Part shown: piece after piece, positions 1 to 12,807 of the stretch | Layout of the letters: each line of letters begins with the position of its first letter | Numbering within the stretch: the stretch's first letter is position 1 | NCBI GenBank assembly: GCA_036365145.1 | Contig: JAEOAD010000029.1 | Span: 22,553,001-22,617,000 of the forward strand | Reading direction: 5' to 3' | From: Orientallactaga sibirica | Lineage: Eukaryota; Chordata; Mammalia; Rodentia; Dipodidae | Length of the DNA stretch: 64,000 nt | Translations under genes and position numbers: made by a program | The notes under the pieces: model-generated | What the model saw: only the letters and a program-made list of their open reading frames with translations | The model's database searches: none | What the model was told of the DNA's origin: nothing

Positions 1-844
1 TGCTTATTTTAAACTATAAGAAAATCTTCCAAGCAAGCAGTTTCTTTCCTTGGGGAAAGGAATTTGTGTCTAGACAAGAGCAGATGGATCTCCCTGATTC
101 TCTCAGGGAAGTCATCGTGAATGGAATTTAAAGTTACTTTTTTTGTTTCCTTCTTCTAGGCAGTCCTTTTTCATCTTTTATCAAACAATTCAGCTCATGG
201 GTTATGTATGGCCTTCTGGAACTTATATTTGGTTTTGATGTTTGAAATGTACATTATAATTTTCCAAACATGAATTTATGAAAATGGAAGCCTTTAGGAA
301 CTCCTACAGAGAGAGCAGATGACTGACACTGATGAAAGAAAGCTTACAGATGACACATGATAAAAGTGGGATTGGCTGAGTTGCTGATGATGGCTGTATG
401 AAGAGATAGAAATAGTTGGTGCATCATTGTGAGGAAATAAGGAGCAGCCTAACCTTGGCTACTTCTGCCCTTGCTGCTGGATTTTGTACCCACCATGTTC
501 TAAACAGGTGAACTTTCTCAAAAGAGGACATATAAAAGCTAGGGCAGCATTGGTATAGACATAGGAAGACTTAACTTTAGAGAAAGTATTTATGTTTTAT
601 TTTTTACAATGCCTCTGCCACATGTTTAGAAAACATTTGGAAATCTAAATTCAATCAGCTATAATAAACTATAATTAAAATGATATAAGTTTGAGATATA
701 TAGGAAATAGTTTTACAACAATGTATTAAAGTTAGGAAGCTTATTGGAAAGAATATTTCATTTGAGCTGGACAAAATGTGAGCAAATCTTTTATTTTGGC
801 TTTCCAAGCCACTATCTTTATTCGTATTACATATTTCTAAGGAC

Positions 845-1022
845 AGGAGAGGAGAGAGAAAAAGAATGGGCATGCCAGGGCCTCTAGCTTCTGCAAATTA
901 ACTCCAGATCCATGTGCCACTTTGTGCATTTGTCTTTCATGAGTACTGAGGAATAAAACCTGTTTTATTGTTTGGCTTTGCAGGCAAGTTCCTTAACCAA
1001 GGAGCCATATCTCCAGTCCCAA
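845..1022 (-). mobile_element. Dip-like tRNA SINE, diverged
   Basis: Read on the minus strand it has the order of this family: tRNA-like head, GCACAAAGTGGCACATGGAT-type middle, TAGAGGCCCTGGCATGCCCA and a CT-rich end. The tail is eroded. Confidence 0.75.
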
Positions 1023-1344
1023 GCCACTACCTTTCTAAATAAAATTAGGATTTTATTTTACAAAGATTCTTTCCCTCAGGGATCTGGTGAGGTCATCATG
1101 AAACAAATGTTTAGCATTATCCTTCTTGGAAATCAAGGTAGAAAAGAAAGCTAAGGCTTATTTATCAAACCTTGCCCTGAAGGGAGATTTCATAGGAAAT
1201 TCCATATTACAAATACAGCAGTCAGTCACACAGATGATGTTGATCTTACAGAGAACAGAGAGGATCAAACAACTTGGGCAGCATCATTTCCAAGGTGATT
1301 TGTGCCAATTCTCAATTTTTCACATTCACCACTAATTGGTCATT

Positions 1345-1672
1345 ATTTTACTTACCTTCTCATTGCTAGGACAAAATATCTAACCAAAAGCAGCTGATCA
1401 GAGGAAAGTATTTATTTCAGCTTACAGTCTTAAGGGAACGTTTAATGATGATAGAAGAAAGCAAGCCATGAGCCGAGACTGGATATTGCCTCTGCCATAG
1501 CAGTTGGAAAACAGCAGCAGGAGAGTGAGCCAAGCTCTGGCAAGGAAAGATGGCTATAACACCTCAAAACCCACCCATAACAGCACACCTTCTCCAGCAA
1601 GGCTAAAATTGCCACCAGCCAGGGATCCAACATTCATAACACATGAGTGTGTGGGGATACCTAATTCAAACC
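1345..1672 (+). repeat. Diverged medium-length interspersed repeat, family X copy 1
   Basis: It opens with 'ctcattgctaggacaaaatatctaaccaaaagca', split here as ctcattgctaggac plus aaaatatctaaccaaaagca, and goes on to a 'tatttatttcagcttacag' segment. It resembles 16828-17185 and 27180-27535. A similar repeat is common in mouse (TTGCTGTGATAAAACACC start), but I cannot name the family securely; a rodent non-autonomous DNA transposon or LTR is possible. Confidence 0.5.
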
Positions 1673-2019
1673 ACCAGTCAGTGTATTTCATTGTCACTCA
1701 CTTGGGCTGCTTTTGCGGTAGAGATTCAATATGGTTCAACATGCAAGTCTTAGGAGCCTGCCTACTTCCAGCAAAGAAAGAAATGTTGTGTGAAGAAGTA
1801 GATGCATAGTTGTTGGCTGAATACAACTGTGAAACTATTCTATGTCAACCACCACAGTAATCCCCTATTTTGGTAAGCACATCAAGGGCAGAACCATACC
1901 TAGATTTTTGGTATTCTATTCCAAGTTGCTAGAGCTGTAGTTGGTTTTATACTGTTGGGATCAAGTGATCCTTTTGGTTCAGTATTCCCAATAGCTAGGG
2001 CTACAGATCTGCATTATCA

Positions 2020-2231
2020 ATTTATTTATTTATTTATTTATTTGAGAGAGAAAGAGACACATATATAGATACAGATAGAGTGATCATACCAAGGCCTCTA
2101 GCTACTGCAAATGAACTCCAGATGCATGTGCCACCTTGTGCATCTGCTTTATGTGAGTATTGGGGAATTAAACCTCAGTCCTTTGGCTTTTGCTGGTGAG
2201 TGCCTTAACCACTAAACCATCTCTCCAGTCC
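2020..2231 (-). mobile_element. Dip-like tRNA SINE
   Basis: The left side is a (TTTA)n tail, followed on the minus strand by the CT-rich tract, CTAGAGGCC block, CACAAGGTGGCACATGCATC block and tRNA-like head (CTGGAGAGATGGTTTAGTGG) at the right end. Flanks (atctgcattatca / ctctgtatttta) suggest an imperfect target duplication. Confidence 0.88.
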
Positions 2232-5085
2232 TCTGTATTTTATGTTTGAATGTATTATTTCTAACATTAAGTAAATCATGAAGGGAAACTGTCATTATTC
2301 CTGTTTTAAATTAAATAAGCCTCAAATTTGTTAAATAACATGTTCACAATCCAACCTCAAAATTCAGTTATACAATAGCTCAGAAGAGATAAATACACCT
2401 AGTTAAGCATACTTGGTACAATTGATAGAAATTTTAACTTTTACTGCTATTTTTTGCTAGTAGTTTCATTTTGGCATAGATGCTATATTAGCTGACATTT
2501 TCTGCATAATACATCACCCTAGTTTTAGCAGCTTGACACTACATTTCTTAAGTCATTTATCTAGAATTGGGGTCTTGGAATGGCTTCGGTGTGGGCTCCT
2601 CTTTCTTTGTATCCTGAGTCTGCTGTCAAAGGAGTGTGCAAGGCTTGTGCCATCACTCAGGGCCAAAGGAAACGTTGCAGCTCTTTGTTTCACCATTTTT
2701 TTTTCTGGCTATTGAGCAGAGACATCTCACAGTTCCCTGCCACTGTGGACTTTTCTGTAGAATGACTCACCATATGACAACTGGCTTTGATCAGGATAAC
2801 CATCCAAAGAATGAGAGAGGATAAACAAGATGAAAACCCACCTTTTGGTTGGTTAGAAGTATGTCACTAGTTTTAGCACATACTAGAGAACAGTAGATAG
2901 TTCAGTGGCCTTGTCCCCAGGAGGAAGGATCATTAAGGGCTTTCCCAGAGCCTACTTTATGACACATACATATTTGTAAATGCACAATAGTGGAGACACA
3001 ATAACGAATATTATGATGAGCTATAACACTAGGATATATAGGGGAAATCTGGAAACTTGGATTGCATAGAGCCGTAGTCTCTGGCATCATGGCCTTTGTG
3101 CAGTGGTTTCTAGAGCATAAAAGTTCCCTCAAGTCAAGATGTGGCTAGGAGGGAACAACAGAATAGCAAATGTAGACAGTGGGGAAGGAAAGGCTTGAGA
3201 TTAGCTCATGGCAAAGACATTTGAAATAGACAAGGACAGACTTGCTGATTGATAGAAATAAGCTAATATAAATTGCAAAAGTCACAATGCACATATAAAG
3301 GAAGCAAAACACCAATGCCATCCCTTAGGGAAAATGTCATTTTTCTTAAGTGACGAGATTAAACATTGTTCTCTGACTCTCAGGAGTAAGGTTTAGCCAG
3401 CCATAATGAAAGACATCACTGGAGTCCAGTGTCCAAACTCAGTGTCACAACTTCTAGCCTTCAAGTCTTTTGGTGCTTCAAGAGTCCAGCTGCCTTTGTA
3501 CCTTACAGGTAAGACACACCTAAATGTAGTGGAAAATATTTGTCTATACATCCATGTAGAATTGAAATAAACAGTATTCATGAGGTGACTTCATAGATCA
3601 TTTTGTTTCCTTCTTGCAGTCAGCAATAAGTGAAACACCCACATGAGCCTCCTTAAAATGATTCTGAACTTGATATTCTGAAATATCTCTTTGTGAGGTG
3701 ATGAGGTTGAGATACCCTCTAAATCACTCCCAAAACTCATGATCATGAAGTTCTTGACTAAAATCACTAATACTGAGTGATAGGCAGCTTCCATAGGTTG
3801 TCCTGTGGGTTAATAGTACTGACGGGTTATAGCTGAGGCTTGCTCCTACTTATACATGGACCATGACTTGAAAATACAGAACGAAACCAACTCCTCACCA
3901 TTAATATGGTTTCATGGAGGTGCTTACCTCAAGCCCTGTGGGAAGATGTAGGTCTCTAGTGGCATATATCATATAGTCACTTTCTGTCTACTCATACATT
4001 CCTAACATGTACTTATAGTCTCTTTGAATTACTCCTTGTTAAAGGCCAATTAAAGGTGTTTGGGGGAAAAGATGCTTTATTGGAGAAACAATATCAAATA
4101 GCTCTGTGTTGTAGAGAATACTCAATAGCCCTGCTCGGTTGCCTCAAATTAATATTTTTTAGCCTTATGTACTCTAGTAACACCTAGTAATTCACATATT
4201 TCTAACTATTAGGAGACTTAATGACTATATATGATGGGGGAATATACTGTGCTAATGCTTGCAGTGGGAGGAGTCACAACTCCATCATAGTCCTGATGTA
4301 TTTTCTTCTAGATTTATTTATGTCCTATTTGCATGAAAATGTATGGCTCTGCTTAGATTATAGGTATTTTATCTATTTTTATATATTCTTTCATAATATT
4401 TGTGTAAGGAACACTCTTCTAGTACATGGGCTGACTACACCACAAGTATTGGTGAGCTCTACACTTACAGATGTACTTTTTTTGGTCTTGGTGAATGAGT
4501 TTAGGACAGAATTATGCCCTTGCTCTTTGGTAAAGCTCTTTTTAAAGAAACTTCATCCTGAAAAGGTTCAAGCTAGCTTTCTGGGAGGTTTGTGCAAACT
4601 TATAAATTGTTTACTGGCCCTGAAATTTTTAAATAAGATTTCTGAACCAATATCAGATGATGCACATAAGAGAATGTGAAATATAAGATAATTCATTTTA
4701 CCTCAGAAATACTGAAAGACAAGTAAATTCTTCCCTGTATCTCTTCCTTTCATATATTGTCCTTTTCTTCCCAGTTGGATAGATTCTCCATGCCAGAAGC
4801 ATGACAAATACTTAAGATGCAAAGAAAGAAGACATGGGTTGTACTTTAAAGAGACTCATGTAAAACAGTTGATATACATAATGTTACATGAATGTCAAGG
4901 AACAATCATGATACAGTGTATTAAGATCCATAATTGTTTGCATATATGAGAATGCTGGAAAACTGTAGACAACTGTATGCTTGAGGATGTGATAAGATTA
5001 AGGAAGGCTTCATAGTGACTGCTAATTTTAAATTGCAGATTAAAGATTCAGGAGTTATTTGCCTGGGCAAAGTAAAGCAACTACA

Positions 5086-5087
<2 letters not shown>

Positions 5088-5152
<65 letters not shown>
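5088..5152. repeat. (TA)n microsatellite
   Basis: About 32 uninterrupted TA units, followed by a few more imperfect ones. It creates a spurious Tyr-Ile open frame. Confidence 0.98.
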
Positions 5153-5157
<5 letters not shown>

Positions 5158-8100
5158 ACACATATATATGTAAATAATTCATGGACCTGCCATTATTACC
5201 CATTCTTTCTGTGATATTTGGAGAGAGACATAATTAAGTCTAATGGCAACATCTGAATGTGTGTCAAAATATGCAGGGTAAGACAGAGAAATAAAGAAAA
5301 ATGAACTATAGAAAAGTTTTAGATGCTTTTGTATTATTATTATTATGTATTTTGTTAAGGAGATTTGGGCATCACTGGAGAGTTTGAAGCTGGGGCATGG
5401 GGTTTTTAGACAATTATCAGAAGCAGTGGGCTGACAGGCTGTGTATCTCCACCACCTCTAGTTCACCTTGGACTTGTCCCATATGGTCTTCAGCAGTCAT
5501 CTTTGCACTGTAACAAAGCTTCTTGCTTATTTAATTGCATTGCTCTGTGCTCTGACACTTCACCTCCAAAGCCTTTAGGGAGGATGCCAACCAAATTCCT
5601 CACTTGCAGTTTAGGACCTTGATCAACACTGTAATGATGTGACCTTCACTTTTATATGTATCTTTAACTCTGATTTCACCACTCAGAATATCATCTTTTT
5701 GTGGTTCACTATGTAATATCCATACAAAAGTAGAGCTAGGATTGAAAAGTTTACTTTTAACTTTCTTGTTGCTTCTTTTCAGGTTGTATAGTCAAAGGCT
5801 TAGGAAGAAACACATCATAGAAAAATGGAAAAATGAAAATAATTACTCTCACAGAATTTTGTTAATAGGCTACACCCCAGCCTTATTCTGATGCCTCCAA
5901 CTAAGGGGGTAGCATTTTGAAATGCTCACTGCAGATCCCTGGGTACAATGATGGGTGGCACAAATGGACCAAGCACATGAATCAAGAAATAGCCAATATA
6001 TTGAAGTAGGTCTTCAGGTAAAAGTTTAAGAGTAGAAAAGGAAAGTAAAAAGAGATGGTCATTTATGAAACATATATAAAAATATACAAAAGATTATGGG
6101 AATATCATATTTTAAGTATATATTCACTATGTGTGGTGTTCTTATGTGTTGTAAAAGAATATGTACTATCTTGAATACAATACTTACCTTTGAATAGGAA
6201 TATAACATATGTGTTAGTCTCTATTTCTGTATTTTAAATCTCCTTATAGTTCAAACATTTAAAAGAAATTTAAAAGCATTCTTAAATTAGTACATATCCT
6301 AGTAGAAGAACACTTGAAAAGAACAGTTTTATTTTTTGACCCAGACATAATAGAAACCCATTTAACCTCTCTCACACAAAGATATTCTGGTGATTTCAGG
6401 ATGAGGTTGCTCAACATATATAAGCAGCATATGTGAAGAGGTTAATATTGGTCAAGCCCTAGATTGTGTCCAGCCACTGTTTGAGATTAAGAAGAGTCAC
6501 CTTACTAGATTGTGTCATAGTGTGACCAATATGTATCAACCCATATGCAGTCCCATCTGTTGTAGCCAGATGCTCTTGGTCCACATCCTTAGTATTGTTT
6601 TTATGTTTGTATTTGTTTGCCCATTCCAACAAGTAGGAGATCATATCTTTTTTATACATTGTTATTTTATTATCAATGAAATTTAGCAACTTACATATTT
6701 ATCAGTAGTATCGATATATTTTTTTCTTAAGTGTGATTCTCTTTGCCAGGTTTTGTTCCTTTTTTATTATTAATTTATTCTATGTACATGTAAGACTGCT
6801 AATCCTCTACTGAATTTATGGTTGGGGAAATTTTATGCATTAACATGCTCCTGACATTTGAATATAAACCTGTAAAATCATTGCTGTTCAAGATCATTGC
6901 AGCTTAACTATTAAATAGAGTGGAATTAGTATAACTCAAAATATACAGCTTAAAATTGAAATGGAAGTTATAATTTTATTTTAACGAAGTATTCATTTCT
7001 AAATGCCAAATACATTAAAAAATAATCTTGTGCTCAAGGAGGTCAATTTCAATTATCTACATTGTTCAGTCATATGCAGAAGTTCACTCCCTACACAAAG
7101 GGATAACTGAGAGTATATTGTGTTGGTTGATGAAATGTAGTTTAAAATTATTCTTATTTTGAATTGGCATATTCTAATGACACATATTTATCAGGATCAG
7201 TGTGAAATTTTGATACAATATATGCTTTCCATCTTGACCAAATGAGAATAATTAACATGTTGATCATTTTTTGATTTATAGTTACACCAATACAGCTGAA
7301 TACCCCCTAACCTCTTTCCATGTAAATGTAGTTAAAGGACAAATGTCAATCAGACTACTTAGAGACCCACTGATAATGATTCATCACCGAAGGAAAACCA
7401 CCACAAGCTTCGGTTTTGATAGTTTCTATTAAGAGAATGGTTACACTTTTTTTCCTCCCTAACCCTCCCTCTCCTGTTTGTTTAAAACAACATCTGATTT
7501 TCCTGATAGAAGTACACTTTTCTAGGAATGTTGTATCTTAAATACTCTGACATTAGAGAGTAAAGTAATTTGGCAGAGTTTCTCACACAGGGATGGAAGG
7601 GTCTGTTAACGTATCAGAGGATGAACATGAGCATAAAGGTGAATCAGGCATGAAAGCTCCAAAATAGAACTAGACAAGTGATGTTTCCATTTCATTGTCC
7701 TTATAAATAAAATGAATTGAGCTTTTGGCTTTCATTTGCCACAAGAATTGATTGTTAAAATATAACAAAGAAAAAATGAATTATTATTTCCAAGAATCAG
7801 TGAATAAACACTATTTTTTTCAGTAGTCAGTAGAAGTGTTCTAGAATTCCACTGACTCTACTTTTTGCTTAACTTGTGATGCCCCTGTGTGTGTACATGT
7901 GTGTAGGGAGATATCCTTGTGAGAAGAATGCTCTGTGAACATTTTAGGAACTTGTTTTTGCATCTTCTTTCACATCAAGCTTATTCTGGTGGCAGAGAAT
8001 ATATAAACTTTGAACTCATTGAGTTGTTCTTTTCCTAGGTCTTTTGGCTAGAATATCCTGCATTTTCCCTTTTTCCCCTGGCACAATACTACCATAGCAC

Positions 8101-8163
8101 TCCTCCTTCCCCATTCTCATTTCTCAAATCTCACATTCCTGACAAACGTTATAAAAGTCAGAT

Positions 8164-8420
8164 TGGGCTGGAGAGATGGCTTAGCAGTTAAGGTGCCTGC
8201 CTCCTAAGCCTAAGAACGCTGGTTCCATTCTCCAGGTCCCACGTTTAACCAGATGCAGTGATGCAAGGGTGCAATGCCGCACTTGACCACAAGGGGGCAC
8301 ACACATCTGGATTTCGTTCACAGCAGCTGAGAGGCTGCTGGTGCACCCATCTCTGTCTTCCTCTCCCTCTATCTCTCTGTCTCTCTCAGTGTGTCTCTCC
8401 AAAAAAAAAAAAAAAAAAAA
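8164..8420 (+). mobile_element. Dip-like SINE, long subfamily, with exact target duplication
   Basis: The head GGGCTGGAGAGATGGCTTAG is followed by a B-box-like segment, then an extra block (GTGATGCAAGGGTGCAATGC, CACTTGACCACAAGGGGGCA) missing from the main subfamily, then CAGCAGCTGAGAGGCTGCTG and a CT-rich tract with poly(A). It is flanked by the exact 11-bp repeat AAAAGTCAGAT (8153-8163 and 8419-8429, the latter overlapping the tail A's). Confidence 0.92.
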
Positions 8421-8454
8421 AAGTCAGATCATTTTATTAACAAGGCACTGTAAA

Positions 8455-8815
8455 GCCATGTCTGGTGGTTTGAATTTGGTGACCCCCATAAAATCATATT
8501 CTTTGAATATTTGGTTGCTAGATGATGATAATTTGGGAGGTGGAGCCTTGCTGGAGAAGGTGTGTTCTTGGGGCAGGCTGATGGATATTATAGCCACATC
8601 CCCCTTGCTAGTATCTGGCTCACTGTCCTGCTCTATTGTTTGTTTACCTGTTGTGGCAGAGGTGATGTACAGCCTCTGCTCATGTCATGTCTTTTCCATG
8701 ATATAATGGAGCTTTCCCTTAAGATTGTAAGTCAAAATAAACCCTTTCTTCCCCTAAGCTGCTTTTAGTTGAGGACTTTGTACCAGCAATGAAAAGGCAA
8801 CTACAAAACTGATTT
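8455..8815 (+). repeat. Medium-length interspersed repeat, family Y copy 1
   Basis: It begins TGGTGGTTTGAATTTGGTGA, contains TTTGGGAGGTGGAGCCTTGC and GTAAGTCAAAATAAACCC, and ends near TACCAGCAATGAAAAGGCAA. A related copy lies at 43700-44035. A repeat with this layout (GGTTTGAATATG... GGAGGTGTGGCC...) is abundant in rodents, possibly a hAT-type URR element, but I am not sure of the name. Confidence 0.55.
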
Positions 8816-8860
8816 AAAGTTTGCTGTGTGGTACCCAAGACTATAATTTCTGGTATTAGT

Positions 8861-8877
8861 TTATGGACACTTTTTAA
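8861..8877. repeat. Left target-site duplication of the inverted L1
   Basis: ttatggacactttttaa matches 9912-9928 in 16 of 17 positions. Confidence 0.8.
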
Positions 8878-9911
8878 TTTTTTTTTATTAGTTATCTATA
8901 TAATATGCATAAAGCCATGATGGTACCATCATTAGCCTTCTCGCTGCCCTCCCCCCTCGGGGATTGTGGGTCTTGCATTGTGGGGATAGCCATCAGTTAT
9001 GGGGGAGAAGCAATGTCTCTGTGCATAATGACCCAACTTATGGCTGTAACAATCTTTCTGCCCCCTCTTCTGCAAATTTCACTAATCCATGTTGGGTTCA
9101 TTTTAGGTCTATTTCAGTGACGAGATCATGGGAGTCTCTATGTCTCTGGATCTCTGGTTTGTTAGGGGTTGAGTGTTCTCTGTGTCTATCTCCTTCACCC
9201 CTCTGCTAATACCAGGTTAGTAGAGAAAGCAGCACTCTTATTTCCTGAATTATTCTTTGGGTTCAGCTGGTGCCCTGGTGAGGTGCAATGGAACAAAGAT
9301 AGCATCTTCAACAAATGGTGCTGGACAAACTGGAAAACCTTATGCAGGAAAATGAAACTTGATCTATACATCTCACCATGCACAAAAATTAAGTCCAAAT
9401 GGATCAAAGATCTCAATATAAGACCAGAAACACTGATACTACTGGAAGAAAAATAGGAGGAACTTTCCATTATATAGGAGAGGGAAAAGACTTCCTGAAA
9501 AAAAGCCCAGTAGCTCAGGAGATTAAACACTCACTTAACCATTGGGATCTCATGAAGCTGAAAAGCTTTTTCACAGACAAGCATACAATAAGCAGAGCCA
9601 ATAGATTACCCACAGTATGGGAGAAAATTTTTGCTGGATACATATCAGACAGAGGCCTAATTTCTAGAATCTACAAATAACTCAAAAAAATTAAACAATA
9701 AAAACTCAAACAACCCACTCACAAAATGGGGCAGAGAACTGCACAGGGAGTTCTCAGAGGAAGAAATATAAATGGCAAACACACACTTAAGAAAATGTTC
9801 AAAATCCCTAATCACCAGGGAAATGCAAATTAAAACAACTATGAAATTCCACCTTACCCCAGTAAGGATAGCAAACATTAAAAAATCTAATGACAACAAA
9901 TGTGGGCGAGG
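8878..9911 (-). mobile_element. 5'-inverted (twin-primed) L1 insertion
   Basis: The left part (about 8878-9293) starts with a poly(T) and is the end of an L1 3' UTR on the minus strand; it is closely related to 28226-28605. The right part (about 9295-9911) is L1 ORF2 C-terminal sequence on the plus strand, with translated pieces such as [11 protein letters not shown] and [14 protein letters not shown], matching the complement of 30145-30790. The two parts are adjacent, so the 5' portion of the element is inverted, and about 1.5 kb of L1 between them is missing. Target duplications TTATGGACAC[T/A]TTTTAA flank it at 8861-8877 and 9912-9928. ORF2 is interrupted by stops and is dead. Confidence 0.85.
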
Positions 9912-9928
9912 TTATGGACACATTTTAA
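9912..9928. repeat. Right target-site duplication of the inverted L1
   Basis: ttatggacacattttaa. The TTTT/AA inside it agrees with the L1 endonuclease preference for a minus-strand insertion. Confidence 0.8.
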
Positions 9929-9974
9929 GGGCAAGTGTACATCCAATTCTTTGGCATACATTCTTACACTGAAT

Positions 9975-10080
9975 TCAGCGATTATATTTTATAAATAAAG
10001 ATACAGTCTTAGAAGGTTAAGAAAGCTTGGCCAAGATTTCACAATTGGTAGCTACCAGAAGTGGAACTCAACATACATTA
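9975..10080 (+). mobile_element. MIR SINE fragment
   Basis: The order 'ataaataaagatacagtctt', 'agaaggttaagaaagcttgg' and 'accagaagtggaactcaaca' follows the conserved MIR core (gaggctcagagaggttaagtaacttg ... gtggcagagctgggactcaa) with expected ancient divergence. Confidence 0.6.
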
Positions 10081-10281
10081 TCATAATACAAATATATATT
10101 TTTATGCCATAACGTATCACCTTTTATTTTGCAACCCATCTTATATGTAGTAACCTTATATGGAGTAAGTTTGTTCCCTGCTGAGGGTAAGTGGACCAAA
10201 GGACCTCTGACTTTGCCCAAGGTCTGGAATGAGGAATAGAGAGAAATAGTCTAACTCACTGCTTTCCCCTTGTCTACCCAG

Positions 10282-10433
10282 TGATGCCACGCTTTGCTGA
10301 ACAAGTCGAGGTTGCCATCGAAGCCCTGAGTGCCAACGTCCCTCAACCATTTGAAGAGAATGAGTTTATTGATGCCTCTCGCTTGGTGTATGATGGAGTT
10401 CGTGACATCAGAAAGGCTGTGTTGATGATCAGG
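10282..10433 (+). CDS. CTNNA2: CTNNA2 exon A: end of the M region of alpha-N-catenin
   Basis: This 152-nt internal exon encodes 50 full codons, after two bases that complete a split valine codon. It begins MPRFAEQVEVAIEALSAN and ends RDIRKAVLMIR. Alpha-catenins couple beta-catenin-bound cadherins to F-actin at adherens junctions, and CTNNA2 is the neuronal paralogue. By alignment from memory with alpha-E-catenin, the exon covers roughly residues 583-632, the last helices of the middle (M) domain before the linker. Both splice sites are canonical: a pyrimidine-rich acceptor ending CCCAG at 10281 and the donor AGG|gtatgtg at 10433/10434. The next exon continues in phase 0. CTNNA1 or CTNNA3 are less likely because the following exons carry CTNNA2-specific residues. 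I see no frame damage. Confidence 0.95.
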
Positions 10434-10829
10434 GTATGTGGGGCCTCTATAGTACAGAACTTTTAGGAAGGCTTCCAATTTCATTGTGTAGTAACTCAAT
10501 GAAGTCTGATAAGATATTTGTCTCCTTTTCTAGTCAGATGAGGTAGACATTTTACTTATAAAGGAATGAGTGATACCAATAAGCCCACATTACTACTGAA
10601 GATCCTTAGGTGCTTGTTCATTGTTTGCATTGTATCCTGTATCTCTTGCTGGTTTAGCAGAATCCTAGCTGTTTTCTATTTGTACCCATTGCAGAAACTG
10701 TGATTCCCAGCAGGATCATTGGAGGATTAAAATCTGTAAAGAAATGAAGATTGTTGATATTAGTAATGTAATGATAATACAATGTAATGGTAATACTACA
10801 AATTATTATATTGCCCTTGTAAAAATAAT

Positions 10830-10903
10830 TCAGACAGGTTCGCCTTGTACTCACTAAATAGTGTCTTCCAGGCTAGCCTGGGCTAGAGCAACACCCACCC
10901 CGA
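10830..10903 (+). mobile_element. B1 3' fragment
   Basis: TTCCAGGCTAGCCTGGGCTA and the following GAGCAACACCCACCCC correspond to the 3' half of B1. The 5' half is absent. Confidence 0.6.
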
Positions 10904-11386
10904 AAAACCAATAATAATCATCACTATAGTAATTGTTATATAATTATTATGTATATTACTATAGTAATTATTATAGTAATTATAGCAATAGTAATTATTA
11001 TTATTATTAAGACATTATGAATAAGGTCAGATAGCCTCACATTCAACTTTTCCCTTCAGGTACCTCACTAACTTCCTAGCTTCACACTTTTTTGTCAGTT
11101 TTAGTGTGAGTTTTCCAAAACAGTGCCCAAGAAATAACATAACCACTCCTGTCTACAAGATACACATTATACACTTTATAGTTGAATTTCAACATATTGT
11201 ATCATTTGTAACTTGCTTTGTTTAGCCAAGATATGCTTTATTCTATCCTTGAAACAGGTGGTTTGCTCCATATGGTTTAACTGCTTCATAATATTCCACT
11301 GGAGTTCTCCCCCCCAAACCTTATCACTATACCAACAGTTTAGCACAACCGACAAAGCTATAATGGTTATTAACCACAGAACTCTA

Positions 11387-11593
11387 TTTTAAAAAAATTA
11401 TTTTTATTTATTTATGAGAGAGGGAGAGAGAGAGAGAGAATGGGCACACCAGGACCTCTAGCTACTACAAATGAACTCCAGACACATGTGCCATCTTGTG
11501 CATCTGGCTTATGTGAAATCTGGGGAATCGAACCTGTGTTCTTAGGCTTCGCAGGCAAGCACCTTAACTGTGAAACCATCTCTCCAGTCCATT
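11387..11593 (-). mobile_element. Dip-like SINE with 13-bp target duplication
   Basis: A minus-strand copy with (GA)n and a TTTATTTATT tail on the left. It is flanked by ACCACAGAACTCT at 11373-11385 and 11594-11606, exact over 13 bp. Confidence 0.93.
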
Positions 11594-12807
11594 ACCACAG
11601 AACTCTTTGGTCAAATAAATTGCTTAGAGTGAAGTATAACTGACATTAGATATATTTATGCAAACTAGGAAATAAGCACAGAGTCATCTTCTATATGATT
11701 GATGAATAAGTCCAAGGCATTAACCACTTAGCCATTCTGATTCTCTTATAGTACTGAGTCCTAGAGCTTGGGTCTGATGTTAATGTAATGGTCACAACAT
11801 TTTAATTGAAACAATTTATACTAAGAAGCAAAAATGTAATGAATGAAACTAATTGTAAGTATATTTTCTTTAGCTACTTGTGTCCATGATGTCATTTCAG
11901 CATGATGTACTAGCTACACTTAAAACACTCAGTAACTGTACATAACTAGTGTTTTATCTACTGGATGAGGTAGTCCTAGAATATATTCCTAACCTTAACA
12001 CCCACAGTTGTCCCAGAAGTGACCACTGATTTTACTGGATATATTTAAGAAATTTTCTCTCAGTGTAAACACAGGATCCAAAGCAACACCTCTTCTTCAT
12101 TCCCAAAACACAAACATTACAACCTCCTAATTCACTCTGAATTAGCGATTTCACCAGTGTTACAGTGTTCTCCCTAGAAATTGCATGCCAAATCCTTTGA
12201 GGAAGCCAGTACAACTAGGCTTGCTCCTCTTTGTATATCCAGTAAACAAAATGTGTCCGAAGTGATTGTCACAGCCTGGAACAGGCCATTGCCACTAAGG
12301 CGTCTCTGTGTTGACAATTCATCCTCCTCCTGCACATCCACCAACTCTCCTCTTGAGAGCCTAAGTTCCACCTTCCAGTCTTACCTTCCAGTCAGCTTGA
12401 CTGTTTTCTATTAAGTGTTAACTCTTTATTTCATAATTCCATGATCAATTCTAAAAGACCACAGAATTCAGTAAATTGTATCATGTCCTATTATACTTAA
12501 ACATTTTAAATTCAAATTTGGAATTAGGGAGATTGAAATTTCTAATGTTTTGAATTTGCCTATTTTATACCTGTGAAGTTCTGATCCTCTTATGACCTGC
12601 CCTAAATGTCCTTTCCTCATATGTACTCTCTGACCCTTTTCTTTAACCACCCACAACTGCTTCCTGTTTGCTGATAGGATTTGTTACACTGTTTCTTTCT
12701 GTGACTATTACTTTATAGACTATAAAATTTGGAAAGTTTGGCTGTTTTTTTTTTTTTCTTTTCCCTTCATTATGGAGCTTTTTCTGAATATAACAATAGA
12801 TAGGGAC

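Larger units (their letters stand above)
1..10281 (+). other. CTNNA2: CTNNA2 intron upstream of exon A (partial)
   Basis: This is intronic sequence up to the acceptor of exon A, whose last bases are a pyrimidine-rich run ending TGTCTACCCAG. It is AT-rich and holds Dip-like SINEs (about 845-1022, 2020-2231 and 8164-8420), two diverged medium-length repeats (1345-1672 and 8455-8815), a (TA)n tract at 5088-5152, an inverted L1 insertion (8878-9911) and a MIR fragment (9975-10080). Between 2232 and 8163 I see no gene and nothing recognisable except the (TA)n tract. Open frames there, up to 152 codons, lack coding character. Confidence 0.85.

Noticed and set aside
4221..4679. 152-codon plus-strand frame in the first intron
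   Set aside because: It is AT-driven, rich in Phe, Leu, Tyr and Ile, matches no family I know and has no splice or promoter context. Likely chance.
4921..5163. Minus-strand frame with a long Tyr-Ile run
   Set aside because: Translation of the (TA)n microsatellite.
6459..6689. 76-codon minus-strand frame with a plausible protein look
   Set aside because: No recognisable family, no neighbouring frame in support, and composition like the surrounding intron.
9169..9680. Plus-strand frames with an L1 ORF2-like sequence that might suggest a live element
   Set aside because: Only a fragment of the ORF2 C-terminus is present, interrupted by stops and rearranged by inversion.
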